Numbered from the stretch's first letter, positions 10,740 through 20,849 are shown. The stretch is DNA of 64,000 nt from Propionibacterium sp. (GCA_012517405.1 JAAYVB010000030.1:62001-126000), one strand, 5' to 3'. Notes: generated from the sequence alone by a model not told the origin. A program made the numbers and translations.

Positions 10740-12278
10740 CTACACCAGCATCTGGGCCGGAGACTCGAGGATCGAGCGCAGTTCCGCGACGAACCTCGCC
10801 GCCAGTGCTCCGTCGATCACCCGGTGATCACTGGCCAACGAGACCTCCATGATCGTGTGGACGTCCACCTGATCCTCGTCGTCGACCACCAGGCGCCGAA
10901 CCCCGGCGCTGACTGCCAGAATCGCTGCCTGCGGCGGATTGATGATGGCGTCGAACGAGGTCACCCCGTACATGCCCAGGTTGGAGACCGTGAACGTGCC
11001 ACCCTGGAACTGCTCGGCGGTCAACGTCTTGGCCTTCGCCCTGGTCACCAGATCGCTGATCTCAGCCGATATCTGCCCGAGCGAACGCTTGTTCACGGCT
11101 CGGACGACCGGTGTGATCAGGCCCTCGGGCAGCGAGACGGCGACGCTGACATCGGCATCGGCGAACTGCAGAACGGTCTTGCTCGCCTCGTCGAACTGCA
11201 CATTGACTTCGGGAATCCGGGTCAACGCCAGCCCCACCGCCTTGACGACCAGATCGTTGACGCTGATCTTGACGCCGGGCACCGTGGCATTGATCTGGGC
11301 GCGCAGCTCGAGTGCGGCGTCCATCTGGATCTCGGTGTTCACCCTGAAGTGCGGCGAGGTCTGGTAGGACGACTGCAGTCGCTGGGCGATCGTGCGGCGC
11401 ATCGGCGTTAGTGGCTGTGCGGTCGCCTCATTGACCTGCGCGACCTCGGCCACCGCTGCCTGAACTGCCGGTGCGGGTTGCCCGGCGTCCAGTTTGCGGA
11501 TCGCCTCTTCCACATCGGCCCGGCAGACGCGCCCATGCGAGCCGGTCGCCCGGCAGTCGTGCAGGTTGATTCCGCGGGCGGCTGCCAGGCGCCTGGCCAC
11601 CGGGGTTGCCGCGACATCGGCATCATCACGTTGGGAGCGCAGGCGAACCTGCTGGCGCGCGAACTCCGGCTTGGCGGCCAACTGCCCGCCGGCGGCGGTG
11701 ATCGCCTTCTCGATATCGGAAATGCTGACCCTGCCGGCCGGACCGCTGCCCGACACCTTGCCCAGGTCGATGGCATGCAGCTTCGCGAACGCCGCTGCTC
11801 GCGGGGTCGCCCGCACATCGTCGGCCGATGCCCCGGCCAGAGCCTGCGGCACCACGAGCTCGCCGGGCGGCGGAGCCGCAGGTGCCGGCGGCGCCGCGGC
11901 AGGCCGCATCGTCGGCGGGGGAGCAGCCGGCGCCGGTGCCACGGCGACCGCGACCGGGGCCGGCGCATCCGCGGTCTGCTTGGGCAGCCCAAGCCGCGCA
12001 GCGATGAACGCGTCGACCTCGGCGTCGGGGATCGCGGGTTCGGCACTGACGGCGATCAGTGCCCCCACCGGATAGGTGTCGCCCGGTTGAGCCAGCTGGC
12101 GGCGCAGGAAGCCGTCGAACGGCGCCTCCAGTTCGTTGGCGATCTTGGACGACTCGATCGTGCACAGCGCCTGGCCCTTGGTGAAGCTGGTGCCTTCGGC
12201 GACATGCCAGCTGCCGAGCATGCCTTCTTCCATCGTCAGACCCCACTTGGGGATCTCAATGGCTCTGATCTCTGCCAT
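10740..12278 (-). CDS. acoC: Dihydrolipoamide acyltransferase (E2)
   Basis: A 512-residue E2. An N-terminal lipoyl domain carries the modified lysine in ESSKIANE. An Ala/Pro-rich linker follows, then two peripheral-subunit-binding domains (near RATPRAAAFAKLHAIDL and ATPVARRLAAARGI) separated by a second linker. The C-terminal catalytic domain has the DHRVIDG active-site motif. Two E1/E3-binding domains in tandem is less usual than one. It transfers the acetyl group from E1 to CoA. The gene lies 3 nt after the E1 beta stop. Confidence 0.9.
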   Translation of the reverse strand: MAEIRAIEIPKWGLTMEEGMLGSWHVAEGTSFTKGQALCTIESSKIANELEAPFDGFLRRQLAQPGDTYPVGALIAVSAEPAIPDAEVDAFIAARLGLPKQTADAPAPVAVAVAPAPAAPPPTMRPAAAPPAPAAPPPGELVVPQALAGASADDVRATPRAAAFAKLHAIDLGKVSGSGPAGRVSISDIEKAITAAGGQLAAKPEFARQQVRLRSQRDDADVAATPVARRLAAARGINLHDCRATGSHGRVCRADVEEAIRKLDAGQPAPAVQAAVAEVAQVNEATAQPLTPMRRTIAQRLQSSYQTSPHFRVNTEIQMDAALELRAQINATVPGVKISVNDLVVKAVGLALTRIPEVNVQFDEASKTVLQFADADVSVAVSLPEGLITPVVRAVNKRSLGQISAEISDLVTRAKAKTLTAEQFQGGTFTVSNLGMYGVTSFDAIINPPQAAILAVSAGVRRLVVDDEDQVDVHTIMEVSLASDHRVIDGALAARFVAELRSILESPAQMLV

Positions 12279-12281
12279 GGC

Positions 12282-13298
12282 TCAGGCCCCCACGACGGCG
12301 CGGACTGCGTCGGCGACCTTGGCCTCGCTCGGCAACCATTCGCGCTCCAGTGCGGGAGAGAAGGGAACCGGGGCGTGCGGTGGAGTGATCAGCTGGATCG
12401 GCGCCTTGAGCTCGCTGAACAGGTTTGTGGCGATGAGCGCTGCCACGTCATGGCCGAATCCGCAGCGGGCTGTCGATTCGTCCGCGATCACCACGCGTCC
12501 GGTCGCAGCCACCGACTCGAGGATGCCCTCTTCGTCGAGCGGGCTGGTGGTGCGGGGGTCGACGACCTCCACGGAGATGCCCTCGGTAGCGAGCTGATCG
12601 GCCACCCGGTTGGCTACGTTGACCATATTGGCCAGCGCGACGATGGTCACGTCGTCGCCTTGACGCGTGTAGTTGGCCACGCCCAGTGGAATGGTGTACG
12701 GCTCGTCGGGGACCTCGCCCTTGACGTCGTAGAGCGCCTTGTGCTCGCAGAAGATGACGGGATCGTCGTCGCGGATCGAGGTCAGCAGCAGGCCGCGCGC
12801 ATCATAGGCGTTCGACGGGCAGACCACCTTCACGCCCGCGGTCGCGGTGAAGATGTTGTACGGCGAAGCGGAGTGCTGGGCAGCGGCCCCGATGCCGGCT
12901 CCGATGATGCCGCGCATCACCATGGGGGTCTTGGCCTTGCCGCCGAACATGTAGCGGAACTTCGATGCCTGATTCCAGATGAGGTCATAACAGACCCCGA
13001 AGAAATCCATGAACATCAGTTCGGCCACCGGCCGCAGCCCCGTCGCGGCGGCTCCCGCCGCCATGCCCATGATCGCCGATTCGGTGATCGGGGTGTCGAT
13101 GACCCGGGCATCACCGAACTCGGTCCACAGACCCTTGGTGACACCCATGACACCACCGAATGCCTCGATGGTGGGGTCGGGGTTGATGCCGCCCTTGCCG
13201 CCGCGCTGGTCCTCACCCATGACGATGACGGTGTCGTCTTCACGCATGGCATCGGCGATCGCTGCGCGGATGGACTCGCGGTAACTCATTGCAGTCAT
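12282..13298 (-). CDS. acoB: E1 beta subunit, acetoin dehydrogenase-type
   Basis: A 338-residue thiamine-diphosphate-dependent E1 beta subunit. Diagnostic stretches are MGEDQRGGKGGINP, TPITESAIMGMAAGAA, and VVDPRTTSPLDEEGILESV in the C-terminal transketolase-like domain. Together with E1 alpha it cleaves acetoin (or possibly another 2-oxo substrate) and passes the acetyl unit to E2. The ATG at 13298 follows a GGAAGGA box by 8 nt. It starts 18 bp after the E1 alpha stop. Confidence 0.9.
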   Translation of the reverse strand: MTAMSYRESIRAAIADAMREDDTVIVMGEDQRGGKGGINPDPTIEAFGGVMGVTKGLWTEFGDARVIDTPITESAIMGMAAGAAATGLRPVAELMFMDFFGVCYDLIWNQASKFRYMFGGKAKTPMVMRGIIGAGIGAAAQHSASPYNIFTATAGVKVVCPSNAYDARGLLLTSIRDDDPVIFCEHKALYDVKGEVPDEPYTIPLGVANYTRQGDDVTIVALANMVNVANRVADQLATEGISVEVVDPRTTSPLDEEGILESVAATGRVVIADESTARCGFGHDVAALIATNLFSELKAPIQLITPPHAPVPFSPALEREWLPSEAKVADAVRAVVGA

Positions 13299-13316
13299 AA
13301 TGTCTGTCCTTCCCGA

Positions 13317-14312
13317 TCAGTAGGACGCGTAAACGTCGGTGGTTACCTCGGACGCATCGGGCCAGGCGGCGGCTCGAGCGTAGGCGACGGCGGCGTCGAC
13401 CTCTTCGGCAGCGGCCGCGTCGATCGCGTCGAGTTCAGCGGCATCGATCTGATCGGCCACGTTCTTGCGGAAGATCTTGAGCGGGTCCATGGTGTCCTTG
13501 AATTCCTGCAGCTGCTCGGGCGTGCGGTACAGCCCGGCATCGCCTTCGAAATGTCCGTAGAAGCGGACCGAGGTCGCTTCGATGGCCGACGGGCCGCCGC
13601 CCGCGCGAGCACGGTCGATAGCCTCCTTGGCGGCTGCCCGGACGGCGAAGTAGTCGGTGCCGTCCACCTTCACTGCGGGCATGCCGAAGGCTGCCGCGCG
13701 TCCGGCGATGTCGTGGGAGCCGACGGCGAAGGCGGCCGCGGTGGCCTCACCCATGCCGTTGTTCTCGAAGACGAAGATCGCGGGAAGTTGCAGCACCACG
13801 GCCATGTTCATGGCCTCGAACGTGGTCCCTTGGTTGGAGCCGCCGTCGCCGGTGAAGCTGACCCCGACACCATCGGTGCCCAGTGTCTTGGCCGACAGCG
13901 CAGCCCCGATGATCAGCGGCGGTCCACCGCCGACGATGCCGTTGGCGCCGAGCATGCCCACCGACAGATCGGCGATGTGCATCGAGCCGCCCTTGCCGCG
14001 GCACAGACCTTCCTCCTTGCCGAAGATCTCGCACATCATCGGGCGGATACCGCAGCCCTTGGCAAGGCAGTGTCCGTGTCCGCGATGTGTGGACGCAATG
14101 TAGTCGCTGCGACGCAGGTTGTCGCAGACCCCTACCGCGATGGCTTCCTCGCCCGCGTAGAGGTGAATGAATCCGGGAATATCGCCGGTCAGGTTCTCGG
14201 TGTGCAGGCGATCCTCGAATGCGCGGATCTCGCTCATCCGCTGGTAGGCGGCAAGCAGATCAGCGCGTGAATAGCCGGCCCGGCTTGCGGCTTCAATGGT
14301 TGGTGCACTCAT
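13317..14312 (-). CDS. acoA: E1 alpha subunit, acetoin dehydrogenase-type
   Basis: A 331-residue E1 alpha subunit. The thiamine-diphosphate motif runs from GDGGSNQGTTFEAMN to the asparagine pair in ENNGMGE. The motif STHRGHGHCLAKG, typical of acetoin and pyruvate E1 alpha, is also present. It is the first gene of the four-gene aco-type operon, with a GGAGA ribosome-binding site before ATG 14312. A divergent AcoR-like regulator 210 bp away supports acetoin as the substrate, but branched-chain or pyruvate activity is not excluded. Confidence 0.9.
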   Translation of the reverse strand: MSAPTIEAASRAGYSRADLLAAYQRMSEIRAFEDRLHTENLTGDIPGFIHLYAGEEAIAVGVCDNLRRSDYIASTHRGHGHCLAKGCGIRPMMCEIFGKEEGLCRGKGGSMHIADLSVGMLGANGIVGGGPPLIIGAALSAKTLGTDGVGVSFTGDGGSNQGTTFEAMNMAVVLQLPAIFVFENNGMGEATAAAFAVGSHDIAGRAAAFGMPAVKVDGTDYFAVRAAAKEAIDRARAGGGPSAIEATSVRFYGHFEGDAGLYRTPEQLQEFKDTMDPLKIFRKNVADQIDAAELDAIDAAAAEEVDAAVAYARAAAWPDASEVTTDVYASY

Positions 14313-14522
14313 TTGATATCTCCATCGACTCGTGTGAGGCTTCCGCTGGTAGCGGGTCTCTAGAGGCTAGGCGGATCGGATCCCGCGCACCAGAGCAGGT
14401 GCCGGACCGTGCCGGGAGATTGCCCACTGGCTAGCGTCGATCCGGGTCTGTAACGAAGTGCAACATCGGCTTAGGCTGGAGGCATCGCCAGCGCGTCAAT
14501 GGGGTAGCGAAGGTGAGTTGCC

Positions 14523-15692
14523 GTGAACTCGTATGACATTGCATTCGTACCGTCGGATGAGAGATCGCACCGCGAGGTGCTGGAGAAGATTCATGCTGCC
14601 TGGTTCCGCGGAGAGCGCCCGCCCGCTCAGCCGCGTCCGGTGATCCGCGACTCCTGGTTGCGGCTGAAGCGTTGTGGCCTGAATCCGGTCAACCAACCCG
14701 CGGCCGTCGCGGACCGCGCCAGAGGCGACGATGCCGCGATTCTGGCGGTGCTGCCGATCGTGCGGGGCATGATCGGCCCGCTGCTGGACGACGATCACAT
14801 CCTGCTGGTGCTGGCCGATGCGAACGGGACGGTCCGCTGGCGGGCGGGTGGCCGGGCGATCCTGCGCCGCGCCGATCAGCTCGCCTTCCGTCCCGGTGGG
14901 CACTGGTCGGAGAAGGCCGTCGGCACGAACGCGATCGGGACCGCGTTGAGCACCGGAACGCCGGTGCATGTGCATGCGGCCGAGCATTTCTACCTCAGCC
15001 ATCACGGCTGGAGTTGTGCGGCGGCGCCGGTGATCGATCCGCGGATGATGCGCCCACTCGGCGTGATCGATCTGTCCTCCCCGGCGGACCAGGCAAATCC
15101 GATGGCGGTGGCTCTGGTGGCCAGCGTCGCACGCCAGATCGGGGTCGAGCTCAAGGAGGAGCATCGTCGCGACCTCGGCCGGCTGGCGGCAGCGACCAGG
15201 ACTCCAGGCGCCGGCCGCTGGATGCTGGTGGACGACTGGGGTTGGGTCGCGGCGGCCGAAGGGGTCGCCAGTTCGGCGAGGATCAGGCTGCCCTCCGGAT
15301 TGAGCGGATCCTTCCCGGTCGACGGGCTCGGCGTCGCGGGCGCTGAACGGGTGGCGGGCGGCTGGCTGCTGCGTCCGGCTGCTCGGTCCGAGGGTGTTCA
15401 GGCGCAACTCGAGTTGACGATCGGGGCGCACCGCTGCTGGCTCGCCGCGCCGGGCGCCAAGGCGACCAGCATTCACGAACTGACAGGCCGCCGAGCCTCC
15501 ATCGTGGCCTGGCTGGCCGATCATCCCGCCGGCGTCAGCGCGCGCGAACTGGCGGAGGCGGTCTATGGGCGCCCGGACGCCGTCGCCGCCGTGCGGGCCG
15601 AGATCTGCCGGGTCAATTCAACGCTCGGGACGGTCGTGCATTCTCGTCCGTACCGGCTCTCCGAGACGATCCGGGTGATCGACGAACGCTGA
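14523..15692 (+). CDS. AcoR-like GAF-domain transcriptional regulator, no AAA+ domain
   Basis: A 389-residue regulator starting at GTG 14523, preceded by a GAAGGTGAG box. The N-terminal half resembles the AcoR sensor region: SWLRLKRCGLNP, a GAF-like core, and the conserved GGHWSEKAVGTNAIGTAL and HGWSCAAAPV stretches. The sigma-54-contacting AAA+ domain of classical AcoR is absent. Instead the C-terminus has a winged-helix-like segment around VSARELAEAVYGRPDAVAAV. This is the usual actinobacterial form, which must act through sigma-70-type promoters. It is divergent from the acetoin dehydrogenase operon, which it probably controls. Confidence 0.8.
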   Translation: MNSYDIAFVPSDERSHREVLEKIHAAWFRGERPPAQPRPVIRDSWLRLKRCGLNPVNQPAAVADRARGDDAAILAVLPIVRGMIGPLLDDDHILLVLADANGTVRWRAGGRAILRRADQLAFRPGGHWSEKAVGTNAIGTALSTGTPVHVHAAEHFYLSHHGWSCAAAPVIDPRMMRPLGVIDLSSPADQANPMAVALVASVARQIGVELKEEHRRDLGRLAAATRTPGAGRWMLVDDWGWVAAAEGVASSARIRLPSGLSGSFPVDGLGVAGAERVAGGWLLRPAARSEGVQAQLELTIGAHRCWLAAPGAKATSIHELTGRRASIVAWLADHPAGVSARELAEAVYGRPDAVAAVRAEICRVNSTLGTVVHSRPYRLSETIRVIDER

Positions 15693-15694
15693 CC

Positions 15695-17605
15695 TCACAG
15701 CTGAACCGGGTACTGCGGATGCGGCACCTCGGGCTTGAGCTGCTCGGTCACGAAGATGTCGTACCACAGCATGAAGACCAGCAGTGTCCAGATCTGCCGC
15801 GAGTTGTCGGCGTCGCCGCGACGGTGGGCGTCCAGCATCTCCAGCGCCGCCAGTGGATCGATGAACTCGGTGGTCCCGGCTGATTCGATGATCGAGCGGG
15901 CCCACTCGTAGCCGTAGTCATCGCGCAGATAGACGCGGATCGGCACCGGGAAACCGAGCTTCTTGCGGTTCAGGACGTGCGCCGGAACGACCGGTTCCAG
16001 CGCCTTGCGCATGGCCACCTTCGACTGGTTGCGGGTGATCTTCTGGCTGATCGGGATATGCCGGGCGACCTCGAATACCTCCTTGTCGAGGAAGGGCACC
16101 CGCAACTCCAGCGAGTTGGCCATGGTGACCTTGTCCGCCTTCACCAAGATGTCGCCGCGCAGCCAGGTGAACAGGTCCAGATGCTGCATCCGGGCCACCG
16201 GATCCCAGCCCCGGGACAGTTCGTAGATCGGGTCGGTGATCTCGCGGAACGAACTGGGCGTGTAGTCACGCAGCACGGCCTGCAACTGGGATTCGCGGAA
16301 GTTGCGGGCATTGCCGTAGTAGCGCTGCTCCAGATCGATCGAGCCGCGCTCCAGCAAGCTCTTGCCGCGGAACCCCTGCGGCAGCACCCGGCTGACCGCC
16401 GCAAGACCCTTGCGCAGCGGGTTGGGCAGCGCGGTCAGCGGACGCAGGCTCAGCGGTTCCCGGTAAATGTTGTAGCCGCCGAACAACTCGTCCGCGCCCT
16501 CACCCGACAGCACCACCTTGACGTGCTTGCGGGCCTCGCTGGCCACGAAATACAGCGGCACCAGGGCGGGATCGGCGACCGGATCGTCCAGATACCAGAC
16601 GATCAACGGCAGCGTCTCGCACAGCTCGGTCTCACTGACCGTCTTCACATAGTGCTTGACGCCGATCGCTTCTGCCGACTCGGCTGCCACGTCGACCTCG
16701 GAGTAGCCCTCGCGTTCGAAGCCGGTGGTGAAGGTCAGCAGGTTCGGGTTGTACTTCTTGGCCAGCGCGGCGATCGCGGTGGAGTCGATGCCGCCCGACA
16801 GGAACGAGCCGACGGTGACATCGGCTCGCATGTGCTTGGCGACCGAATCGTCGAGTACCTCGAGGATCTGCGCGTACAGCTCCGCTTCGGCTTCGGGGCC
16901 GTTCACCTTCGTGGGTGCGAACCGCGGGCGGAAGTACCGCTTGGCGGTCAGCACACCATCGCGCAGCGTGAAGCTGGTGCCCGACTCGATGCGGCGCAGA
17001 TGCGCATCGGCAGACTCCGGCTCGGGTACGTACTGCAGGACGAGGTAGTGCCGCAGGGCATCGGTGTCGACCACGGCCGGCCCGGTCAGCGCCCGCAAGC
17101 TCTTCGCCTCCGACGCGAACCCGAAGCCGTCGCCGGTCTCGGCGAGATACAGCGGCTTGATGCCGAACCAGTCGCGCGCCCCGAAAGCCGTCTGGGTCTC
17201 GGTGTCCCAGATGACGAACGCGAACATGCCGCGCAACTGCTTGACCCAGTCGGGGCCGTGATAGTGGTAGCCCGCCACGATCGCCTCGCCGTCGCCCGAC
17301 GTGCGGAAGACCGCCTTGTCATCGGTGGCCAGCCGGGCGCGCAGCTCGACGTAGTTGTAGATCTCCCCGTTGAAGGTCATCGCGTAGCGGTCGGGATTGT
17401 CCGGGGGGCCCCAGCGCAGCGGCTGCTTGGAGCCTTCGATGTCGATGATGCTCAGCCGGTTGAAGCCGAAGATCGCGCGGTCGTCATGCCAGACCGCGGT
17501 GTCGTCCGGCCCACGATGCCGTGCGCAAACCATGCCTTCGGCGACCTGGCCGACCCTTGCCTCATCGAGCGTGCCGGTCGAGATGAAGCCCATCAAGCCA
17601 CACAT
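15695..17605 (-). CDS. asnB: Asparagine synthase (glutamine-hydrolysing)
   Basis: A 636-residue two-domain enzyme that makes asparagine from aspartate, ATP and glutamine. The start at 17605 was chosen because it exposes Cys2 (MCGLMGF), the nucleophile of the N-terminal glutamine amidotransferase domain, after Met removal. An upstream in-frame GTG would bury it. The C-terminal synthetase domain has the PP-loop VGSFLSGGIDSTAIAALA and the GEGADELFGGY motif. It ends 2 bp from the convergent regulator gene and is divergent from the transcarboxylase operon. Confidence 0.95.
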   Translation of the reverse strand: MCGLMGFISTGTLDEARVGQVAEGMVCARHRGPDDTAVWHDDRAIFGFNRLSIIDIEGSKQPLRWGPPDNPDRYAMTFNGEIYNYVELRARLATDDKAVFRTSGDGEAIVAGYHYHGPDWVKQLRGMFAFVIWDTETQTAFGARDWFGIKPLYLAETGDGFGFASEAKSLRALTGPAVVDTDALRHYLVLQYVPEPESADAHLRRIESGTSFTLRDGVLTAKRYFRPRFAPTKVNGPEAEAELYAQILEVLDDSVAKHMRADVTVGSFLSGGIDSTAIAALAKKYNPNLLTFTTGFEREGYSEVDVAAESAEAIGVKHYVKTVSETELCETLPLIVWYLDDPVADPALVPLYFVASEARKHVKVVLSGEGADELFGGYNIYREPLSLRPLTALPNPLRKGLAAVSRVLPQGFRGKSLLERGSIDLEQRYYGNARNFRESQLQAVLRDYTPSSFREITDPIYELSRGWDPVARMQHLDLFTWLRGDILVKADKVTMANSLELRVPFLDKEVFEVARHIPISQKITRNQSKVAMRKALEPVVPAHVLNRKKLGFPVPIRVYLRDDYGYEWARSIIESAGTTEFIDPLAALEMLDAHRRGDADNSRQIWTLLVFMLWYDIFVTEQLKPEVPHPQYPVQL

Positions 17606-17762
17606 CGGAATACCTACCGTCCTGCCGACTCCTGCTGACCGGCCGTCGATCAAGGTATCCGACAGCCTTCTCAGACAGTATCGCTGAAAGCCACAAGAAT
17701 GCACGGTCGCCCTTTTAGCCCCCGCCTACCCCCGTCAGCAAAGGTCATGAAACAATCGCCTC

Positions 17763-19271
17763 ATGAGTCCGCGACAAATTGAGGTCTCCGAACCCCGCGA
17801 GATTGGTATCACCGAGCTGGTGCTACGCGATGGCCATCAGAGCCTGTTGGCCACCCGCATGGCCATGGAAGATATGGTCGGTGCTTGCGCCGACATCGAC
17901 GCAGCCGGCTATTGGTCAGTCGAGTGTTGGGGCGGAGCGACCTATGACAGTTGTATCCGTTTCCTGAATGAGGATCCGTGGGAGCGCCTGCGGACCTTCC
18001 GCAAGCTGCTGCCGAACAGTCGCCTGCAGATGCTGCTGCGTGGCCAGAACCTGCTCGGCTACCGCCACTACGAGGACGAAGTGGTCGATCGCTTCGTCGA
18101 CAAGTCGGCTGAGGCCGGCATGGACGTTTTCCGCGTCTTCGACGCCATGAACGATCCGCGCAACCTTGAACACGCCATGGCTGCCGTGAAGAAGGTTGGC
18201 AAGCACGCGCAGGGCACCATCTGCTACACCATCTCCCCGGTCCACACCGTGGAGGGTTACGTGAAGCTGGCCGGCGAGCTGCTTGACATGGGCGCCGATT
18301 CGATCGCCCTGAAAGACATGGCCGCGCTGCTCAAGCCGCAGCCCGCCTACGACATCGTCAAGGCCGTCAAGGACACCTACGGTGACGTGCAGATCAACGT
18401 GCACTGCCACTCGACCACCGGCGTCACCCAGGTCTCGCTGATGAAGGCCATCGAGGCCGGCGCCGATGTGGTGGACGCTTCGGTCAGCTCGATGTCGCTC
18501 GGCCCGGGCCACAACCCGACCGAATCGGTCGTCGAGATGCTGGAGGGCACCGGTTACACCACCAAGATCGACATGGCCCGCGTCTACAAGGTGCGCGACC
18601 ACTTCAAGAAGATCCGCCCCAAGTACGCGGAGTTCGAGTCCAAGACCCTGGTCGACACCAAGATCTTCGATTCGCAGATCCCCGGCGGCATGCTGTCGAA
18701 CATGGAGTCGCAGCTGCGTGCGCAGGGTGCGGCCGATCGCACCGACGAGGTCATGGCGATGGTCCCGATCTGCCGCAAGGACGCCGGTTACCCGCCCCTG
18801 GTCACCCCGTCGTCGCAGATCGTGGGTACCCAGGCCGTGTTCAACGTCCTGATGGGCGAGTACAAGGTCATGACCGGCGAGTTCGCCGACATGATGCTCG
18901 GCTACTACGGTGCCTCACCGGCCCCGCGTAACCCCGAGGTCATCGCCCTGGCGGCCGAGCAGGCCAAGAAGGAGCCGATCACCGTTCGTCCGGCCGACCT
19001 GCTGGCTCCCGAGTGGGATTCGCTGGTCGAGCAGGCTTCCGCCCTTCCGGGATACGACGGCACCGAGGAAGACGTGCTCACCTTTGCGCTCTTCCCGGGC
19101 GTTGCGCCGACGTTCTTCGAGCACCGCAAGGAGGGCCCGAAGTCGGTCGCTCGCACCGAGGCTCAGATGAAGGCCGCGGCCGAAGGCCAGGCGAACGCTC
19201 TGTCCGGACCGATCACCTACAACGTCACCGTCAACGGGGCCAGTCACACCGTTTCCGTTGAGCCGGCCTGA
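17763..19271 (+). CDS. Methylmalonyl-CoA carboxytransferase 5S subunit
   Basis: A 502-residue outer subunit of transcarboxylase. It carries the pyruvate half-reaction: carboxyl transfer from carboxybiotin to pyruvate to give oxaloacetate. A TIM-barrel carboxyltransferase domain begins with LVLRDGHQSLLATRMA (metal-binding Asp). The carbamylated-lysine motif region is DSIALKDMAALLKP and the metal histidines are in NVHCHSTTG. A C-terminal domain resembling the pyruvate carboxylase post-CT region follows. There is no clear Shine-Dalgarno before ATG 17763, so it may be leaderless. It is first in a four-gene unit with the 12S and 1.3S subunits. Confidence 0.95.
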   Translation: MSPRQIEVSEPREIGITELVLRDGHQSLLATRMAMEDMVGACADIDAAGYWSVECWGGATYDSCIRFLNEDPWERLRTFRKLLPNSRLQMLLRGQNLLGYRHYEDEVVDRFVDKSAEAGMDVFRVFDAMNDPRNLEHAMAAVKKVGKHAQGTICYTISPVHTVEGYVKLAGELLDMGADSIALKDMAALLKPQPAYDIVKAVKDTYGDVQINVHCHSTTGVTQVSLMKAIEAGADVVDASVSSMSLGPGHNPTESVVEMLEGTGYTTKIDMARVYKVRDHFKKIRPKYAEFESKTLVDTKIFDSQIPGGMLSNMESQLRAQGAADRTDEVMAMVPICRKDAGYPPLVTPSSQIVGTQAVFNVLMGEYKVMTGEFADMMLGYYGASPAPRNPEVIALAAEQAKKEPITVRPADLLAPEWDSLVEQASALPGYDGTEEDVLTFALFPGVAPTFFEHRKEGPKSVARTEAQMKAAAEGQANALSGPITYNVTVNGASHTVSVEPA

Positions 19272-19284
19272 GGGGGACACCTAG

Positions 19285-20841
19285 ATGGCTAAGCAGAACA
19301 CCATGGAAGAGCGCTTGGCGCACCTCAATGAGGAGCGGGCACGCGTTCAGGCTGGTGGCGGCGAGGCGCGTATCGCGAAGCAGCACGAGAAGGGCAAGCT
19401 GACCGCTCGTGAGCGGATCGCCGTTTTCACCGACCCGGGCTCATTCATCGAGACCGGCGCCTTCCGTAAGAACCGCACCACTGCCTTCGGCATGGACAAG
19501 GCGGACATGCCCGCCGATGGCGTGGTCACCGGCCATGCCTCGGTGATGGGTCGGCCCGTCTACGTCGCCAGCCAGGACTTCACCGTCGTGGGCGGTTCAG
19601 CCGGCGAGGTGCACAACACCAAGGTCACCGAGACGATGGAGAGCGCGCTGATGAACGGCGCTCCGTTCGTCTTCATCAACGACTCGGGTGGCGCGCGCGT
19701 CCAGGAGGGCATCGATTCGCTGTCCGGCTACGGCAAGGTCTTCTTCGCCAATGTCGAACTGTCCGGTGTTGTTCCGCAGATCTCGATCATCGCGGGTCCC
19801 TGCGCCGGTGGTGCGGTCTACAGCCCCGCGCTGACCGACTTCATCATCCAGACCCGCAAGGCCCACATGTTCATCACCGGGCCCGACGTGATCAAGCAGG
19901 TCACCGGCGAGGTCGTCACCCAGGACGCCCTCGGCGGCGCCGATGCTCATCAGTCGATCTCGGGTGTCACCGATTTCGTCGCGGACAACGATGAGCAGGC
20001 TCTGCTGATCGCCCAGAAGATTCTGAGCTTCCTGCCGCAGAACAACGCGGAGGAGCCTCCGGTTCTGTTCCCCGATGACAATGTCGAGCTGAATCCCGGA
20101 CTGCGCGACATCGTCCCGATCGAGGGCAACAAGGGCTACGACGTTCGCGATGTCATCGCAGCGCTGGTCGATTACGGCGACTTCCTCGAAGTCAAGGCCG
20201 GCTATGCGACCAACATGGTGACCGGTTTCGGACGCATTGTCGGGCGCTCGGTCGGCTTCATCGCCAACCAGCCGAAGTCGATGTCGGGTGTGCTCGACAT
20301 CAACGCCTCCGACAAGGCTGCCCGGTTCATCCGGATCTGCGACGCGTACAACATCCCGGTGATCAACCTGGTCGACGTACCGGGCTTCCTGCCCGGCGTG
20401 GCACAGGAGCACGGTGGCATCATCCGCCACGGCGCGAAGATGCTGTTCGCATACTCGGCGGCCACTGTGCCGAAGATCACGGTCGTCCTGCGCAAGGCCT
20501 ATGGTGGCTCGTACCTCGCCATGTGCTCCAAGGAATTGGGCGCTGACAAGGTGCTTGCCTGGCCCAGCGCGGAAATCGCGGTGATGGGCGCCGACGGTGC
20601 CGCCGCGGTGGTCTTCCGCAAGGAGATCAACGCTGCTCCCGATCCGGAGGCCAAGCGGGTCGAGGTCGTGCAGGCTTACCGCGATGAGTTCGCGACGCCA
20701 TTCGCCGCTGCCGCCCACGGCTACGTGGACGACATCATCGATCCGGCCGACACCCGCCGTCAGGTTGCGGTCGCTCTCGCGCTGTCTGCGAACAAGCGAA
20801 CCCAGCGTCCGCCCAAGAAGCACGGCATTTTCCCGGTCTAG
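19285..20841 (+). CDS. mmdA: Methylmalonyl-CoA carboxytransferase 12S subunit
   Basis: A 518-residue core subunit of the crotonase-like carboxyltransferase family. It transfers a carboxyl group from (S)-methylmalonyl-CoA to biotin, giving propionyl-CoA. The two homologous halves each hold an oxyanion-hole region: INDSGGARVQEGIDSLSGYG in the first and NLVDVPGFLPGVAQEHGGII in the second. MCSKELGADKVLAWPSAEIAVMG is typical of the propionyl/methylmalonyl branch. A GAGGGGG box precedes ATG 19285, 13 bp after the 5S stop. Six copies form the central core of the complex. Confidence 0.96.
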   Translation: MAKQNTMEERLAHLNEERARVQAGGGEARIAKQHEKGKLTARERIAVFTDPGSFIETGAFRKNRTTAFGMDKADMPADGVVTGHASVMGRPVYVASQDFTVVGGSAGEVHNTKVTETMESALMNGAPFVFINDSGGARVQEGIDSLSGYGKVFFANVELSGVVPQISIIAGPCAGGAVYSPALTDFIIQTRKAHMFITGPDVIKQVTGEVVTQDALGGADAHQSISGVTDFVADNDEQALLIAQKILSFLPQNNAEEPPVLFPDDNVELNPGLRDIVPIEGNKGYDVRDVIAALVDYGDFLEVKAGYATNMVTGFGRIVGRSVGFIANQPKSMSGVLDINASDKAARFIRICDAYNIPVINLVDVPGFLPGVAQEHGGIIRHGAKMLFAYSAATVPKITVVLRKAYGGSYLAMCSKELGADKVLAWPSAEIAVMGADGAAAVVFRKEINAAPDPEAKRVEVVQAYRDEFATPFAAAAHGYVDDIIDPADTRRQVAVALALSANKRTQRPPKKHGIFPV

Positions 20842-20849
20842 GAGCACAG

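Noticed and set aside
11478-14270. A 930-codon plus-strand open frame opposite the aco operon
   Set aside because: It is a shadow of three recognised genes, with biased composition and no family features.
14449-14465. TGT-N11-ACA element resembling a sigma-54 enhancer site before the AcoR-like gene
   Set aside because: The spacing differs from the TGT-N10-ACA consensus, and the regulator lacks the AAA+ domain needed with sigma-54. It is probably chance.
17606-17704. A 33-codon N-terminal extension on asparagine synthase
   Set aside because: It would hide the catalytic Cys2 of the amidotransferase domain.
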